DNA from: Paraburkholderia madseniana
GTDB lineage: Bacteria > Pseudomonadota > Gammaproteobacteria > Burkholderiales > Burkholderiaceae
Assembly: GCF_009690905.1 (NCBI RefSeq)
Contig: NZ_VOSW01000093.1
Coordinates: forward strand, 1-38,148
DNA length: 38,148 nt
Direction of reading: 5' to 3'
The translations under genes were made by a program, and so were the position numbers. Under the pieces are notes generated by a model. The model saw nothing but the letters and a program-made list of their open reading frames with translations. It ran no database searches and was not told where the DNA came from. Numbering within the stretch: the first letter of the stretch is position 1; every line of letters starts with the position of its first letter. Below, piece by piece: positions 31,036 to 38,148 of the stretch.

Positions 31036-32138
31036 TGGTCGAAACCCCGTTCGAGCAAGGCCGTCATCGCCGCGCGCGAAAGCGACGCGAGGCCCAGCCG
31101 CTCGAGCGTGCGGCCTTCGCCGTACAGGTCGCGCTCCGACACTGCGCTCGCCAGATTCAGCAGACCTTCGGCGACGGGCGTCGGCATTCCGGCCCAACGT
31201 GCCGCCGAAACCAGAAACGACAAACCGAGCCGCGTATCTTCGAGCATATAGCGGTGCGTCTTCAGATCGATGTCCTCGCGCCAGTCGCCGCTATCCGTCA
31301 GCTTGCCGTGCGCGCCGCGGCCGTACATCCACTCGTCGCCCTCGCTCGCGTAGTGGTCGGCGAGCGGAAAATGCGGCGCGCCGTAGCCGAGCGCCTCGCG
31401 TACCGCCATACGCTCGCCGTCGAGCACATTCGTTACGCGGCGGATCGACGGTTGCGTGCCTTCGTTGTGGATGTCCCAGGCATCGAAGTGCTCGAGCGGG
31501 CCGGCGTTCATCATGATCAACGGCGGGTGGATCACCGGTCCCGCGTTCATCAGGGCGCCGCTCAACGCATCCTCGATCGGCTCGACCGATGGATAGGCCG
31601 CCTGCAGCACCGGAACCGCCCACGTCGCAAACCGTGCGGGAAAGACGCCGCTCGGCAGGCGCGTGGCGTACGCGCTCACCACCACATTGTCTTCGCCATG
31701 TTTTCGCGCGAGGTACGGCAACGTGCCGGTCTCCGCGAATGCCACCTCGTTCGCGTTGCCCGCCTCGTGCATCGCCTTCGCGAACACATAGCTGCCGAAC
31801 GTGCCGGGCGGCAGGAACACCACCTGATGGTCCGCGAGAAATGGAGCCAGTTGAGCCGCCAGCGCTTCGTGCGTCGTTGAAGGCAAGGGAATCACGATGA
31901 GCGCTGCGCCCTCCACCACTTCCGCCAGGTCGTCGACGAGACGGATCGCGCCCGGCTGCGCGCCGATCGGCACCCGCCGCTCGCCGCGAAAGTCCTTGAC
32001 CTTGAGCGCGCCGAGTTCGCGCAGCCGCGCCGCGGCGACCGTATCGCGGCGCCACCACGTCACGTTGTGGCCTTTTTCCAGCATGTCGATCACGGCCCCA
32101 TAGCAGCCATGGCCCCCGCCCAGTACGCTGACATTCAT
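31032..32138 (-). CDS. Octopine/nopaline dehydrogenase-like NAD(P)-binding protein
   Basis: The 368-residue product begins MNVSVLGGGHGCYGAVIDM, an NAD(P)-binding motif, and continues with a C-terminal helical domain typical of the opine-dehydrogenase family (PF02317), including GALMNAGPVIHPPLIMMNAGPLE and the conserved AWDIHNEGTQPSIRRV containing a histidine of the catalytic type. The family reduces imines formed from a keto acid and an amino acid, or oxidises the reverse. ATG 32138 has AAGGAG eight bases upstream; GTG 32141 is a less likely start. It is divergent from the AraC regulator and coupled by overlap to the 3-hydroxyacyl-CoA dehydrogenase-like gene. Confidence 0.85.
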   Translation of the reverse strand: MNVSVLGGGHGCYGAVIDMLEKGHNVTWWRRDTVAAARLRELGALKVKDFRGERRVPIGAQPGAIRLVDDLAEVVEGAALIVIPLPSTTHEALAAQLAPFLADHQVVFLPPGTFGSYVFAKAMHEAGNANEVAFAETGTLPYLARKHGEDNVVVSAYATRLPSGVFPARFATWAVPVLQAAYPSVEPIEDALSGALMNAGPVIHPPLIMMNAGPLEHFDAWDIHNEGTQPSIRRVTNVLDGERMAVREALGYGAPHFPLADHYASEGDEWMYGRGAHGKLTDSGDWREDIDLKTHRYMLEDTRLGLSFLVSAARWAGMPTPVAEGLLNLASAVSERDLYGEGRTLERLGLASLSRAAMTALLERGFDQ

Positions 32139-32350
32139 CACACTTCTCCTTGTTCGATGATCGTCAGACTACGGGGCCACCGGCACAAAGACGCTTCACA
32201 GCGCGCAAGCCGCATTCAAATCCGGCAACTCAATGAAAGCGCAGTCGCGCGCCTGATGAACAATCGCGTTATCCGGGTCGATCCGTTCTTGCGCGAAAAA
32301 AATGGCCATCGCATGATAAGCGCGCTGCCCGCCCGCTTCGAGGCCCATGA
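32139..32350. other. Divergent promoter region of opine-dehydrogenase-like and AraC genes
   Basis: A 212-bp region with no coding signal of its own. No clear operator palindrome or -10/-35 pair could be fixed by eye. It must contain the promoters of both flanking transcripts. Confidence 0.6.
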
Positions 32351-33334
32351 ATGGAAATCGCGATTTCACGCAGAAACCGTAACCGTTTGATTGCATCGCA
32401 CGCCCGCGAGGATATCGAGCGGGAGGTGTCACAGGTGCTGTGCCCGCACCGGATGGAAGTCGCACACCGTGGCCCGCTCAACGCCGAGCTATACGGCGTC
32501 GCACTCCATCAGGCGATGCTCCTTGAACTCCACTACGGCAGCGAAACCCACATCGATGCCGGCGACATCGGCAATCACTACCTGTTTCGCACCACACTCA
32601 GCGGCAAATGCGCGCTGGAATCGGGCGGCGAACGCGTTTCGCTGCGGGCCGGGAGCCTGAGCGTGTCATCGCCCGCACGCATGAGCCGCATCGTCACGGA
32701 CCGTGAATGCCGCAACCTGCTATTGCGGATCGACCGGCAGGCGCTCGAGGTCAAACTTGCCGAAATGCTGAACGACAGCGTCAAACAACCGCTCGTGTTC
32801 GATCTCGCTTTCGACAATGCACACACGGGCACCACGGTTTTTTTGTCGACCCTGCGCCACCTGTGCAATCTGTGCGACCAGTTCGACGAGCCCGCGCAAG
32901 AACGGATCTTCGGCCGCGATCTCACGCAGTGGCTGATGACCGTTCTGCTCAGCCAGTTGCCGCATTCGTACAGCGCGACGCTGGCCCGTGCCTCCTCGGC
33001 GCCACTGCCGGTCCACGTGCGCCGCGCGCGCGACTATATCGACGCCCACCTCGACGAGCCGCTGCGGATGGACGCCCTGGCGCGCGCCGCCGGTGTTTCG
33101 ACGCGCACGCTACAGAACGGTTTCAGCCAGTTCCTCAATACGTCGCCCGGGGGCTATATCCGCGAACGGCGGCTCGAGGCCGTGCACCGCGCACTACAGA
33201 CGCAGCCTGAACGCTCGGTGACTGATATTTTTGTCGAGCACGGCGTGCACAGCTTTGGGCATTTCGCCAAGGCGTACGCGCGGCGTTTCGGCTGCCTGCC
33301 ATCGGCCACCGCGAAGCGCATGGTGCGCAACTGA
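32351..33334 (+). CDS. AraC-family regulator with AraC_binding_2-type N-terminus
   Basis: The 327-residue product has an N-terminal ligand-binding domain (about 1-200, including GNHYLFRTTLSGKCALESGG and SVSSPARMSRIV) and a C-terminal AraC DNA-binding domain with LRMDALARAAGVSTRTLQNGF and RSVTDIFVEHGVHSFGHFAKAYARRFGCLPS. This layout is found in activators of aromatic and amine catabolism. It is divergent from the opine-dehydrogenase-like operon and probably controls it. A LysR gene starts 5 bp after its stop, so the two regulators are likely co-transcribed. Confidence 0.9.
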   Translation: MEIAISRRNRNRLIASHAREDIEREVSQVLCPHRMEVAHRGPLNAELYGVALHQAMLLELHYGSETHIDAGDIGNHYLFRTTLSGKCALESGGERVSLRAGSLSVSSPARMSRIVTDRECRNLLLRIDRQALEVKLAEMLNDSVKQPLVFDLAFDNAHTGTTVFLSTLRHLCNLCDQFDEPAQERIFGRDLTQWLMTVLLSQLPHSYSATLARASSAPLPVHVRRARDYIDAHLDEPLRMDALARAAGVSTRTLQNGFSQFLNTSPGGYIRERRLEAVHRALQTQPERSVTDIFVEHGVHSFGHFAKAYARRFGCLPSATAKRMVRN

Positions 33335-33339
33335 CTCCC

Positions 33340-34413
33340 ATGCAGACCGACCCCGCCAATTCCGCTGATCCCACCGATCCCACCGCTTCCGTTCCGCACG
33401 AACATGACCCGCTGGCCTTCACAGAGACCACCGGGGCCCCGCGCGTGCGGGACCTCGATCTGAACCTGCTGAAGGCATTTCACGCGGTGTACATCGAGAA
33501 AAACGTCGGCCGTGCGGCGTTGCGGCTGGGGATCACACAACCTTCCGTGAGTCACGCGCTTGCCCGCCTGCGGCTCGTGTTTCGCGACGCGCTGTTCGTG
33601 CGTACGCCCGGCGGTGTCGAAGCGACGCCGCGCGCGCAGCGCCTCGCGATTTCCATCGATCGCGTGCTGGACATCCTCCAGGACATGCTCGATGAGGGCG
33701 CGCAGTTCCGCGCGGCCACGTCGCGCCGCGTGTTCCGCCTGCATATGAGCGACTTCGCCGAAGCCGCGTTTCTGCCGACGCTGATGCGCGAACTCGATAC
33801 GCGAGCGCCCGGCGTGGTGATCGAAACCCATCAGATCGACGACAGCCAGTTCAACGTCGCACTCGAATCGGGCCGCATCGACTTTGCGCTCGGGCATTTT
33901 CCGCATGCGTCGAGCCACTTTCACCATAGCGAACTGCTGCAGGAGCGTTATGTGCTGCTGATGGCGCGGCGCGTGGCGGAGCAGTTCGAACTGCGGGAAG
34001 GCTATACGCTGAATGCAAACGTGCCCGCGGGACTGCACTTCATCGCGGTCACTTCGCACCCGCAATCGGTCGAACTGCTCGAACGCTATGGGCTCACCTC
34101 GCGCGTGCGGATTGCGGTGCCGAACTTCATGGTGGTGCCGGCCATCCTGAGCCGCTGCGATTACGCGCTGATTCTGCCGCGCACCGTTGCGCGCGCGTTC
34201 TCCACGCTCGGCGAATCGGCCGTGTTCGAACTCGAAGATGCGCTCACATGGCCCGTGAACGCGTACTGGCATCGCCGTTTCGATGCCGATCCCGGCCACC
34301 GATGGCTGCGCGGTGTGCTCATGGAACTGTTCCGGATCGGCGCCCGTGAGCCTTTCGACAGTTGGCTCAGCGCGCCCCTCGATCTCAATCCGAAAGGCGT
34401 ACGTAGCGCCTGA
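33340..34413 (+). CDS. LysR-family regulator of the NodD/NahR/LinR type
   Basis: The 357-residue product starts with a Pro/Asp-rich 35-residue N-terminal tail, then the LysR domain DLDLNLLKAFHAVY, RAALRLGITQPSVSHALARLR and RDALFVRTPGGVEATPRA. The opening 'DLNLL.AF..VY' and 'PSVSHAL.RLR' pattern is that of NodD/NahR/LinR, which activate nodulation and aromatic-degradation genes, including chlorohydroquinone genes. The C-terminal half is an effector domain. It is followed by a terminator and a convergent porin gene. Its target is unknown; the divergent porin/MFS region or the hap genes are candidates. Confidence 0.9.
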   Translation: MQTDPANSADPTDPTASVPHEHDPLAFTETTGAPRVRDLDLNLLKAFHAVYIEKNVGRAALRLGITQPSVSHALARLRLVFRDALFVRTPGGVEATPRAQRLAISIDRVLDILQDMLDEGAQFRAATSRRVFRLHMSDFAEAAFLPTLMRELDTRAPGVVIETHQIDDSQFNVALESGRIDFALGHFPHASSHFHHSELLQERYVLLMARRVAEQFELREGYTLNANVPAGLHFIAVTSHPQSVELLERYGLTSRVRIAVPNFMVVPAILSRCDYALILPRTVARAFSTLGESAVFELEDALTWPVNAYWHRRFDADPGHRWLRGVLMELFRIGAREPFDSWLSAPLDLNPKGVRSA

Positions 34414-34425
34414 ACGCGTCAAAAG

Positions 34426-34451
34426 GGACGCGCCGGTTCATCAGCGCGTCC
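34426..34451 (-). terminator. Rho-independent terminator of porin gene
   Basis: An 8-bp perfect stem (GGACGCGC and GCGCGTCC) with a 10-base loop, followed on the minus strand by CTTTTGACG, a short T-run. It ends the porin transcript just past its stop codon at 34466 and lies in the convergent gap to the LysR gene. Confidence 0.7.
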
Positions 34452-34465
34452 GCTTGATCGGCCGC

Positions 34466-35560
34466 CTAGAAGGCCGTCATGATGCCGGCCACCACCGAGC
34501 TTGCGGTCGCACCAGCCTTCGCCACCGACACCCCGCCACCCGCCGCGCCGTTGACCGTGAAGTTCGCGTGCGCGCCGTTGCGGATCATCGCTGCGCCCGT
34601 ATAGAGCACGGTGCGCTTCGAAAGCGGATAGTCGCAGCGCACGCCGAACGAATCTGCATTGCCTTCGCTGTCGGCCACTTTGCGGTAATGGCCGTAGCTC
34701 AGCAATACCAGCGAACGGCCAACCGGCACGGTGGCGTCGAGCTCGAACAGATCGTTGTGCGGATTCGAACTGGCGGCGTTCACGCTCGTCGCGACGTCCG
34801 GCCCGCCGCGATGACGTAGATAGATGAAAGCCGGTTTGACGAAGCCGAAATCGTACGAGATTGCCCCAAGGGCGTAATTGCCGGCAGCCGTCCGACTGTT
34901 CACGTTCAGTGCCGCCGCGCTCGCCGGACTGAAGGTCTGCTGCATGTAGTCGGCGTCGACCGACAGACTGCCGTTCACGTAGTTAACCGACGCACCATAC
35001 GTGTCACCCAGCGTCGAAGGAACGTTCGATGCGCCATTCGCTCCGCGCGCGGCGATAGCCCGCACCAGCACGCCACCCATACGGGGCGAGGAATAGCGTA
35101 TCGAGTTGTTCACGCGCAAAAAGGCCGGCCCGACGAAGTTATTCGCCGCATTGCCCCATGCAAGACCGGCGCCGTCTCCCGGCAAGCTGTAGGTCACGAA
35201 TGACGTATGCAGCACCGTGTAATTGACGCCGGCCTGCATCGCGCCAAACGGACCCGCCAGCCCGACCCACGCTTCGCGTCCGAACAGCGCGCCGTTGTTG
35301 CCGAGCGTGCCGTTGGCCGAGTTGAAGCCGTTTTCGAGCTTGAAGATCGCGCGATAACCGCCGCCGAGATCTTCACTGCCCTTCAAGCCGAATTGCGTCG
35401 CGGAGATATCGCCGCTTCCCATCCGCACCACGTGGTTGGGGCCGAAATTCGCGTATTCGATCGACGTGTCGATCCGTCCGTACAAAGTCACGCTCGATTG
35501 CGCAAGCGCGGGTGCCGCTGCGAGGCTCAGCAGCGACACGCACCACATCCGTTTGGTCAT
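34466..35560 (-). CDS. Outer-membrane porin (Burkholderia OmpC-like)
   Basis: The 364-residue product has a signal peptide ending PALAQS, then SSVTLYGRIDTSIEYANFG, a conserved QFGLKGSEDLGGGYRAIFKLE, SKRTVLYTGAAMIRNG and a terminal Phe (GIMTAF). The start is uncertain between ATG 35560 and ATG 35548; 35560 fits GGGA at eight bases and gives the usual MTKRM. It is transcribed divergently from the MFS gene at 35956, sharing a 395-bp control region, so both may move one substrate across outer and inner membranes. Confidence 0.92.
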   Translation of the reverse strand: MTKRMWCVSLLSLAAAPALAQSSVTLYGRIDTSIEYANFGPNHVVRMGSGDISATQFGLKGSEDLGGGYRAIFKLENGFNSANGTLGNNGALFGREAWVGLAGPFGAMQAGVNYTVLHTSFVTYSLPGDGAGLAWGNAANNFVGPAFLRVNNSIRYSSPRMGGVLVRAIAARGANGASNVPSTLGDTYGASVNYVNGSLSVDADYMQQTFSPASAAALNVNSRTAAGNYALGAISYDFGFVKPAFIYLRHRGGPDVATSVNAASSNPHNDLFELDATVPVGRSLVLLSYGHYRKVADSEGNADSFGVRCDYPLSKRTVLYTGAAMIRNGAHANFTVNGAAGGGVSVAKAGATASSVVAGIMTAF

Positions 35561-35955
35561 TCCTTTAGTCCCGGCGAAAGTCTGGTTCTAACTGCCGCGC
35601 GGATTTGCCGTCGCGACGCTCGTGTTCTCCGCCTTCCCCAAAGCCTTTCGTTTGATGGAGCGGAAAACGAGGCGAGTCTAGGAACACCAATTTCGAGCGT
35701 CGATGAATGCGCACATATAACACTTATAGACAGCGCGAATGAGGTGCGCCGCGCACCGCACAACGGCCTCTCGCGCCTTATGGGACAAGCCTTTCCGGCC
35801 GCCCCCTGGGGAAAACTTTAGTGACCCAGGGGAATCTCGCCGTGTGTGCGCAGGCCTTGCGTATATGTTTCAGAAATTTGTTTACATACGCTGCATCGCA
35901 ACCTCATTGCAACCTCATCGCAACTTCGTCGAATATCAGGCACAGGAGAACCGGC
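35561..35955. other. Divergent control region between porin and MFS genes
   Basis: This 395-bp stretch has no convincing gene; open frames running through it lack homology-like features and starts. It contains a tandem 11-bp repeat at 35898-35930 next to the MFS start and AT-rich spots near 35715-35730 and 35870-35890. It must contain the promoters of both neighbours. Confidence 0.65.
35898..35930 (+). repeat. Three tandem 11-bp repeats upstream of MFS gene
   Basis: GCAACCTCATT, GCAACCTCATC and GCAACTTCGTC follow one another without gaps (the second differs by one base, the third by three). The period equals about one helical turn, so a regulator could bind all three on one face of the DNA. 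They end 26 bp before the MFS start codon. Confidence 0.6.
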
Positions 35956-37371
35956 ATGGCCGTATCAACGAGCAATAACCCTGCACGCAGGCGCTATACG
36001 TACGAGTGGTACGTCGTCCTGATCTGCATGCTTGCGTATGTATTTTCCTTTGTCGACCGGCAGGTTCTCGCGCTGATGATCGAGCCGATCAAGAAGGATC
36101 TGCATCTGACCGACACGCAGTTCAGCCTGCTGCAAGGCTTCGCGTTTTCGCTCTTCTATGCGGTGATGGGCATGCCGCTCGCGTATCTCGCCGACCGCTT
36201 CGCCCGCCCTCGCATCATCGCGACAGGTATTGCGTTATGGAGCCTCGCCACCGCGGCCTGCGGCGTCAGCCAGAACTTCATCCACATGTTCCTTTCCCGC
36301 ATGAGTGTCGGCGTGGGCGAAGCCGCGCTGTCGCCCGGAACGTATTCAATGTTGAGCGACTACTTCCCGAAGGAGAAACTGGGACGCGCGGTGGGCGTGT
36401 ACTCGCTGGGTTCATTCATCGGCGGCGGGATGGCATTCCTGATCGGCGGATACGTGATCCATCTGCTCAAGCAGATGACGACGATCAGCGTGCCGCTTCT
36501 CGGCGACGTGCGTTCGTGGCAACTCACGTTCTTTATCGTCGGATTGCCGGGCTTTCTCGTTGCTTTGCTGTTTATCCTCACCGTGCGCGATCCGGCGCGT
36601 CGAGGACTCGTGCGGGATGGCGCCGGCCAGGCAAAGCGCGTGTCGATGGGCGACTCGCTGCGCTTCATCGGGACGCATGGCAAGACGTTCACCTGCCACT
36701 ACCTCGGCTTCTCGTTCTATGCGATGACGCTGTTCTGCCTGATGAGCTGGACACCCGCGTTCTATATCCGCCACTTCGGACTCACGCCGGCTGAAGCCGG
36801 TTACACGCTCGGCACGATCCTGCTGGTCGCGAACACCATCGGCGTGTTCTGCGGCGGATGGCTCAACGACTGGCTCATGAAGAAAGGCCGCACGGACGGC
36901 CCGATGCTCGCGGGGTTCATCGGCGCGGTTGGGATGCTCGTGCCGGCAGTTGCTTTCACACAGGTCGATAGCCTGAACGTGTCGCTTGCGCTGCTGGTCG
37001 TTGCGATGTTCTTCGCGTCGTTCCCGATGCCCACTTCAACCGCCGCAATGCAGACGCTCGCGCCGAACCAGATGCGTGCGCAGATTTCAGCGGTGTTTCT
37101 GCTGGTCTCCAATCTCATCGCACTTGGGATCGGTACGACACTCGTCGCGTTGCTGACCGACAAGGTGTTCGGTTCGCCGAAAGCGGTGGGTGACTCGATG
37201 TCGATCGTTAATCTTGTTGCCACGTTGCTGGCTGCGGGGTTGTTGTGGTTGGGGTGCAAGCAGTTCCGACTCAGCCTTGCGCGTGAGACGGGTTCAACGG
37301 TGGCCGGGGCACATCACGACGCCGCAGACGCCGCGCATGCCGGCGGCGTTGCGCCGCTCGTGGGACAGTAA
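35956..37371 (+). CDS. MFS transporter (spinster-like/hexuronate-anion type)
   Basis: The 471-residue product has about 12 membrane segments, with an MFS loop motif AYLADRFARPRIIATG after TM2 and SVGVGEAALSPGTYSMLSDYF in TM4-5. Its TM1 VFSFVDRQVLALMIEPIKKDL is close to the spinster/MFS group carrying sugars, organic acids or drugs. ATG 35956 follows AGGAG; the frame is open further upstream but has no ribosome-binding site there. The C-terminal tail carries a His/Asp/Ala-rich cytoplasmic stretch. Divergent from a porin, so the two may form a pair for uptake of one compound. Confidence 0.88.
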   Translation: MAVSTSNNPARRRYTYEWYVVLICMLAYVFSFVDRQVLALMIEPIKKDLHLTDTQFSLLQGFAFSLFYAVMGMPLAYLADRFARPRIIATGIALWSLATAACGVSQNFIHMFLSRMSVGVGEAALSPGTYSMLSDYFPKEKLGRAVGVYSLGSFIGGGMAFLIGGYVIHLLKQMTTISVPLLGDVRSWQLTFFIVGLPGFLVALLFILTVRDPARRGLVRDGAGQAKRVSMGDSLRFIGTHGKTFTCHYLGFSFYAMTLFCLMSWTPAFYIRHFGLTPAEAGYTLGTILLVANTIGVFCGGWLNDWLMKKGRTDGPMLAGFIGAVGMLVPAVAFTQVDSLNVSLALLVVAMFFASFPMPTSTAAMQTLAPNQMRAQISAVFLLVSNLIALGIGTTLVALLTDKVFGSPKAVGDSMSIVNLVATLLAAGLLWLGCKQFRLSLARETGSTVAGAHHDAADAAHAGGVAPLVGQ

Positions 37372-37425
37372 GCCTTTTCTTGCTTCGTTCTTAACCCGTA
37401 TCTTTGCACTATCCGCTGAAGGAAG

Positions 37426-37447
37426 AACCGCCCGCTTTCGGGCGGTT
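37426..37447. terminator. Hairpin, shared terminator between MFS gene and small unknown gene
   Basis: A 9-bp perfect stem (AACCGCCCG and CGGGCGGTT) around a CTTT loop in the convergent gap. On the minus strand it is followed by TTCTTCCTTC, a U-rich tract suited to terminating the gene at 37497; on the plus strand no U-tract follows, so MFS termination there is less certain. Confidence 0.7.
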
Positions 37448-37496
37448 GAGCATTGGACGGCAGTCAGCGAACCGAATTCGTCCGCCTTCTCGGTGC

Positions 37497-37970
37497 TTAA
37501 TGTTGCACGGGAGCTGGCTGTTCGTCCGCGTCTTCTTCTTCGTTTGTCGCGGATTTCGCTGACGTTTGTTTGGCCGGGCTGGGCTTCGTGGCTGCCGGTG
37601 TTTCCGTCGTCGCTATTTGTGATGCCTCTGCGAGAAGGCGCGCTGCACGGCTCGCGGTGATGCGACTCTGCGGGATGCCCTTCGCGTCGAGCGAGATCAC
37701 CTGGTATAGCTCACGGTCGCACTCGAGCTCCCGATGATATTGCTCTGCTGTGTCGACAAGCAATTCAAGCATGGTCTGCTGGCGTCGTCTTTCGTCGCTC
37801 GTGATGGCAGGATTCCTACACATTGAGGACGCAAGTGTGATCAATGTGTTGAGTTGGCTCAATTGCCGGTTGCAGAGGGCGAAGGTGGAAAGCGCAAGCT
37901 TTTCGTACTGGAGCGCGTCGACTGGCGGGCGTGAAGCGGGTTGGGATTGTTTTGTAGGTTTGTTGCTCAT
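37497..37970 (-). CDS. Small unknown protein, helical, with C4-like leader
   Basis: The 157-residue product has no signal or membrane segment. Residues about 20-115 look mostly alpha-helical (DALQYEKLALSTFALCNRQ through LECDRELYQVISLD), and the C-terminus is a low-complexity Ala/Thr/Lys/Glu tail. I do not recognise a family. ATG 37970 has GGGAGG eight bases upstream. The long frame upstream to 38138 is not coding: it overlaps the structured leader at 38020-38108, and has no ribosome-binding site. In phages and prophages, C4-type RNA precedes and controls a downstream gene, so this protein may be under such control. Confidence 0.7.
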   Translation of the reverse strand: MSNKPTKQSQPASRPPVDALQYEKLALSTFALCNRQLSQLNTLITLASSMCRNPAITSDERRRQQTMLELLVDTAEQYHRELECDRELYQVISLDAKGIPQSRITASRAARLLAEASQIATTETPAATKPSPAKQTSAKSATNEEEDADEQPAPVQH

Positions 37971-38019
37971 GGTGCGACCTCCCTGGTACTTCCTGGATCG
38001 CCCGACACTCGCTTGAGGA

Positions 38020-38108
38020 AGTGGGTGAGCGGGCACGTGGCGGGTTTGGAAGACCGGTGTTCTAACGAGCCGGCGAGCCTTGGGGCTCCCCCACCACAGC
38101 CCGGCCAT
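38020..38108 (-). ncRNA. C4 antisense-RNA-like leader structure
   Basis: The minus strand can form: an outer stem of GGGC-x-GTGG (38094-38102) with CCAC-xx-GCCC (38031-38040); a hairpin of GAGCC-CCAA-GGCTC (38075-38088); and a second one where CCGG (38070-38073) pairs with CCGG (38054-38057). Unpaired CTTCCAAACCCGCC and the CGCCGGCTC segment match the layout I recall for C4 RNA of phages P1, P7 and P4 and related prophages (Rfam C4). The gene at 37497 starts 50 bp downstream of it. The identity is from memory of the motif and needs a covariance search. Confidence 0.5.
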
Positions 38109-38148
38109 AGAAATACAGACGGGGATAGGAAGACGCACGCCCGCCTGG

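Noticed and set aside
33154..34422. A 422-codon open frame on the minus strand
   Set aside because: It covers the end of AraC and the LysR gene in antisense; it has no family-like motif, while the plus-strand proteins do.
38109..38138. Upstream extension of the small unknown gene to an ATG at 38138
   Set aside because: The extra 56 codons overlap the folded leader and have no Shine-Dalgarno; the ATG at 37970 has GGGAGG and is preferred.
1..38148. CRISPR arrays, tRNA or rRNA genes, complete insertion sequences
   Set aside because: No regularly spaced direct repeats, cloverleaf-like sequences, conserved rRNA segments or transposase-like frames were seen.

Overview
The window looks like chromosomal DNA from a Burkholderia sensu lato bacterium, most likely Paraburkholderia or Caballeronia. 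The evidence is high GC, three trimeric porins of the Burkholderia type, a DUF4148-like small exported protein, and a dense set of aromatic-catabolism genes with LysR, AraC and LacI regulators. It is a catabolic region built from several adjacent cassettes. No rRNA, tRNA, CRISPR or complete mobile element was seen.

Region A (1-5989, minus strand) holds an AAHS-type MFS carrier cut by the window edge, then four exported proteins: a Tat-exported acetamidase/formamidase homologue, a GlcG/HbpS-like protein, a DUF4148-like small protein and a YVTN beta-propeller. A porin closes it. Region B (6506-12507) is a ribose-type sugar ABC importer (binding protein, ATPase, two permeases) with a divergent LacI-family regulator. 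Region C (12537-17332, minus) encodes an intradiol (hydroxyquinol-type) dioxygenase, an SDR, a BKACE enzyme, a zinc-free MDR reductase, a cupin and an AraC regulator. A shared 12-14 bp palindrome, GCAANCGNTTGC, occurs upstream of the region A porin, the sugar transporter, the lacI gene and (twice) the region C dioxygenase. This suggests that LacI controls regions B and C and the porin together.

Region D (17531-29965, minus) is a hydroquinone/hydroxyquinol cluster. It encodes the two-subunit hydroquinone 1,2-dioxygenase (HapC/HapD type, with the iron-binding pattern visible), a 4-hydroxymuconic semialdehyde dehydrogenase, maleylacetate reductase, a five-gene branched-chain-type (HAAT) ABC importer, a second hydroxyquinol-type intradiol dioxygenase, a Rieske protein, a porin and a LysR regulator. 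Hydroquinone and hydroxyquinol would both converge on maleylacetate and then 3-oxoadipate. No enzyme making either ring-cleavage substrate, and no pcaIJ/pcaF, lies in the window.

Region E (29980-35560) has an opine-dehydrogenase-like and a 3-hydroxyacyl-CoA-dehydrogenase-like gene, divergent AraC and LysR regulators and a third porin. Region F (35956-38148) has a second MFS carrier preceded by an 11-bp tandem repeat. On the minus strand it has a small unknown gene whose leader resembles the C4 antisense-RNA fold of P1/P4-type phages.

The most interesting proposals are the LacI regulon joining a sugar-type importer to aromatic ring cleavage, and the possibility that the BKACE/MDR pair forms a non-classical route out of maleylacetate or 3-oxoadipate.
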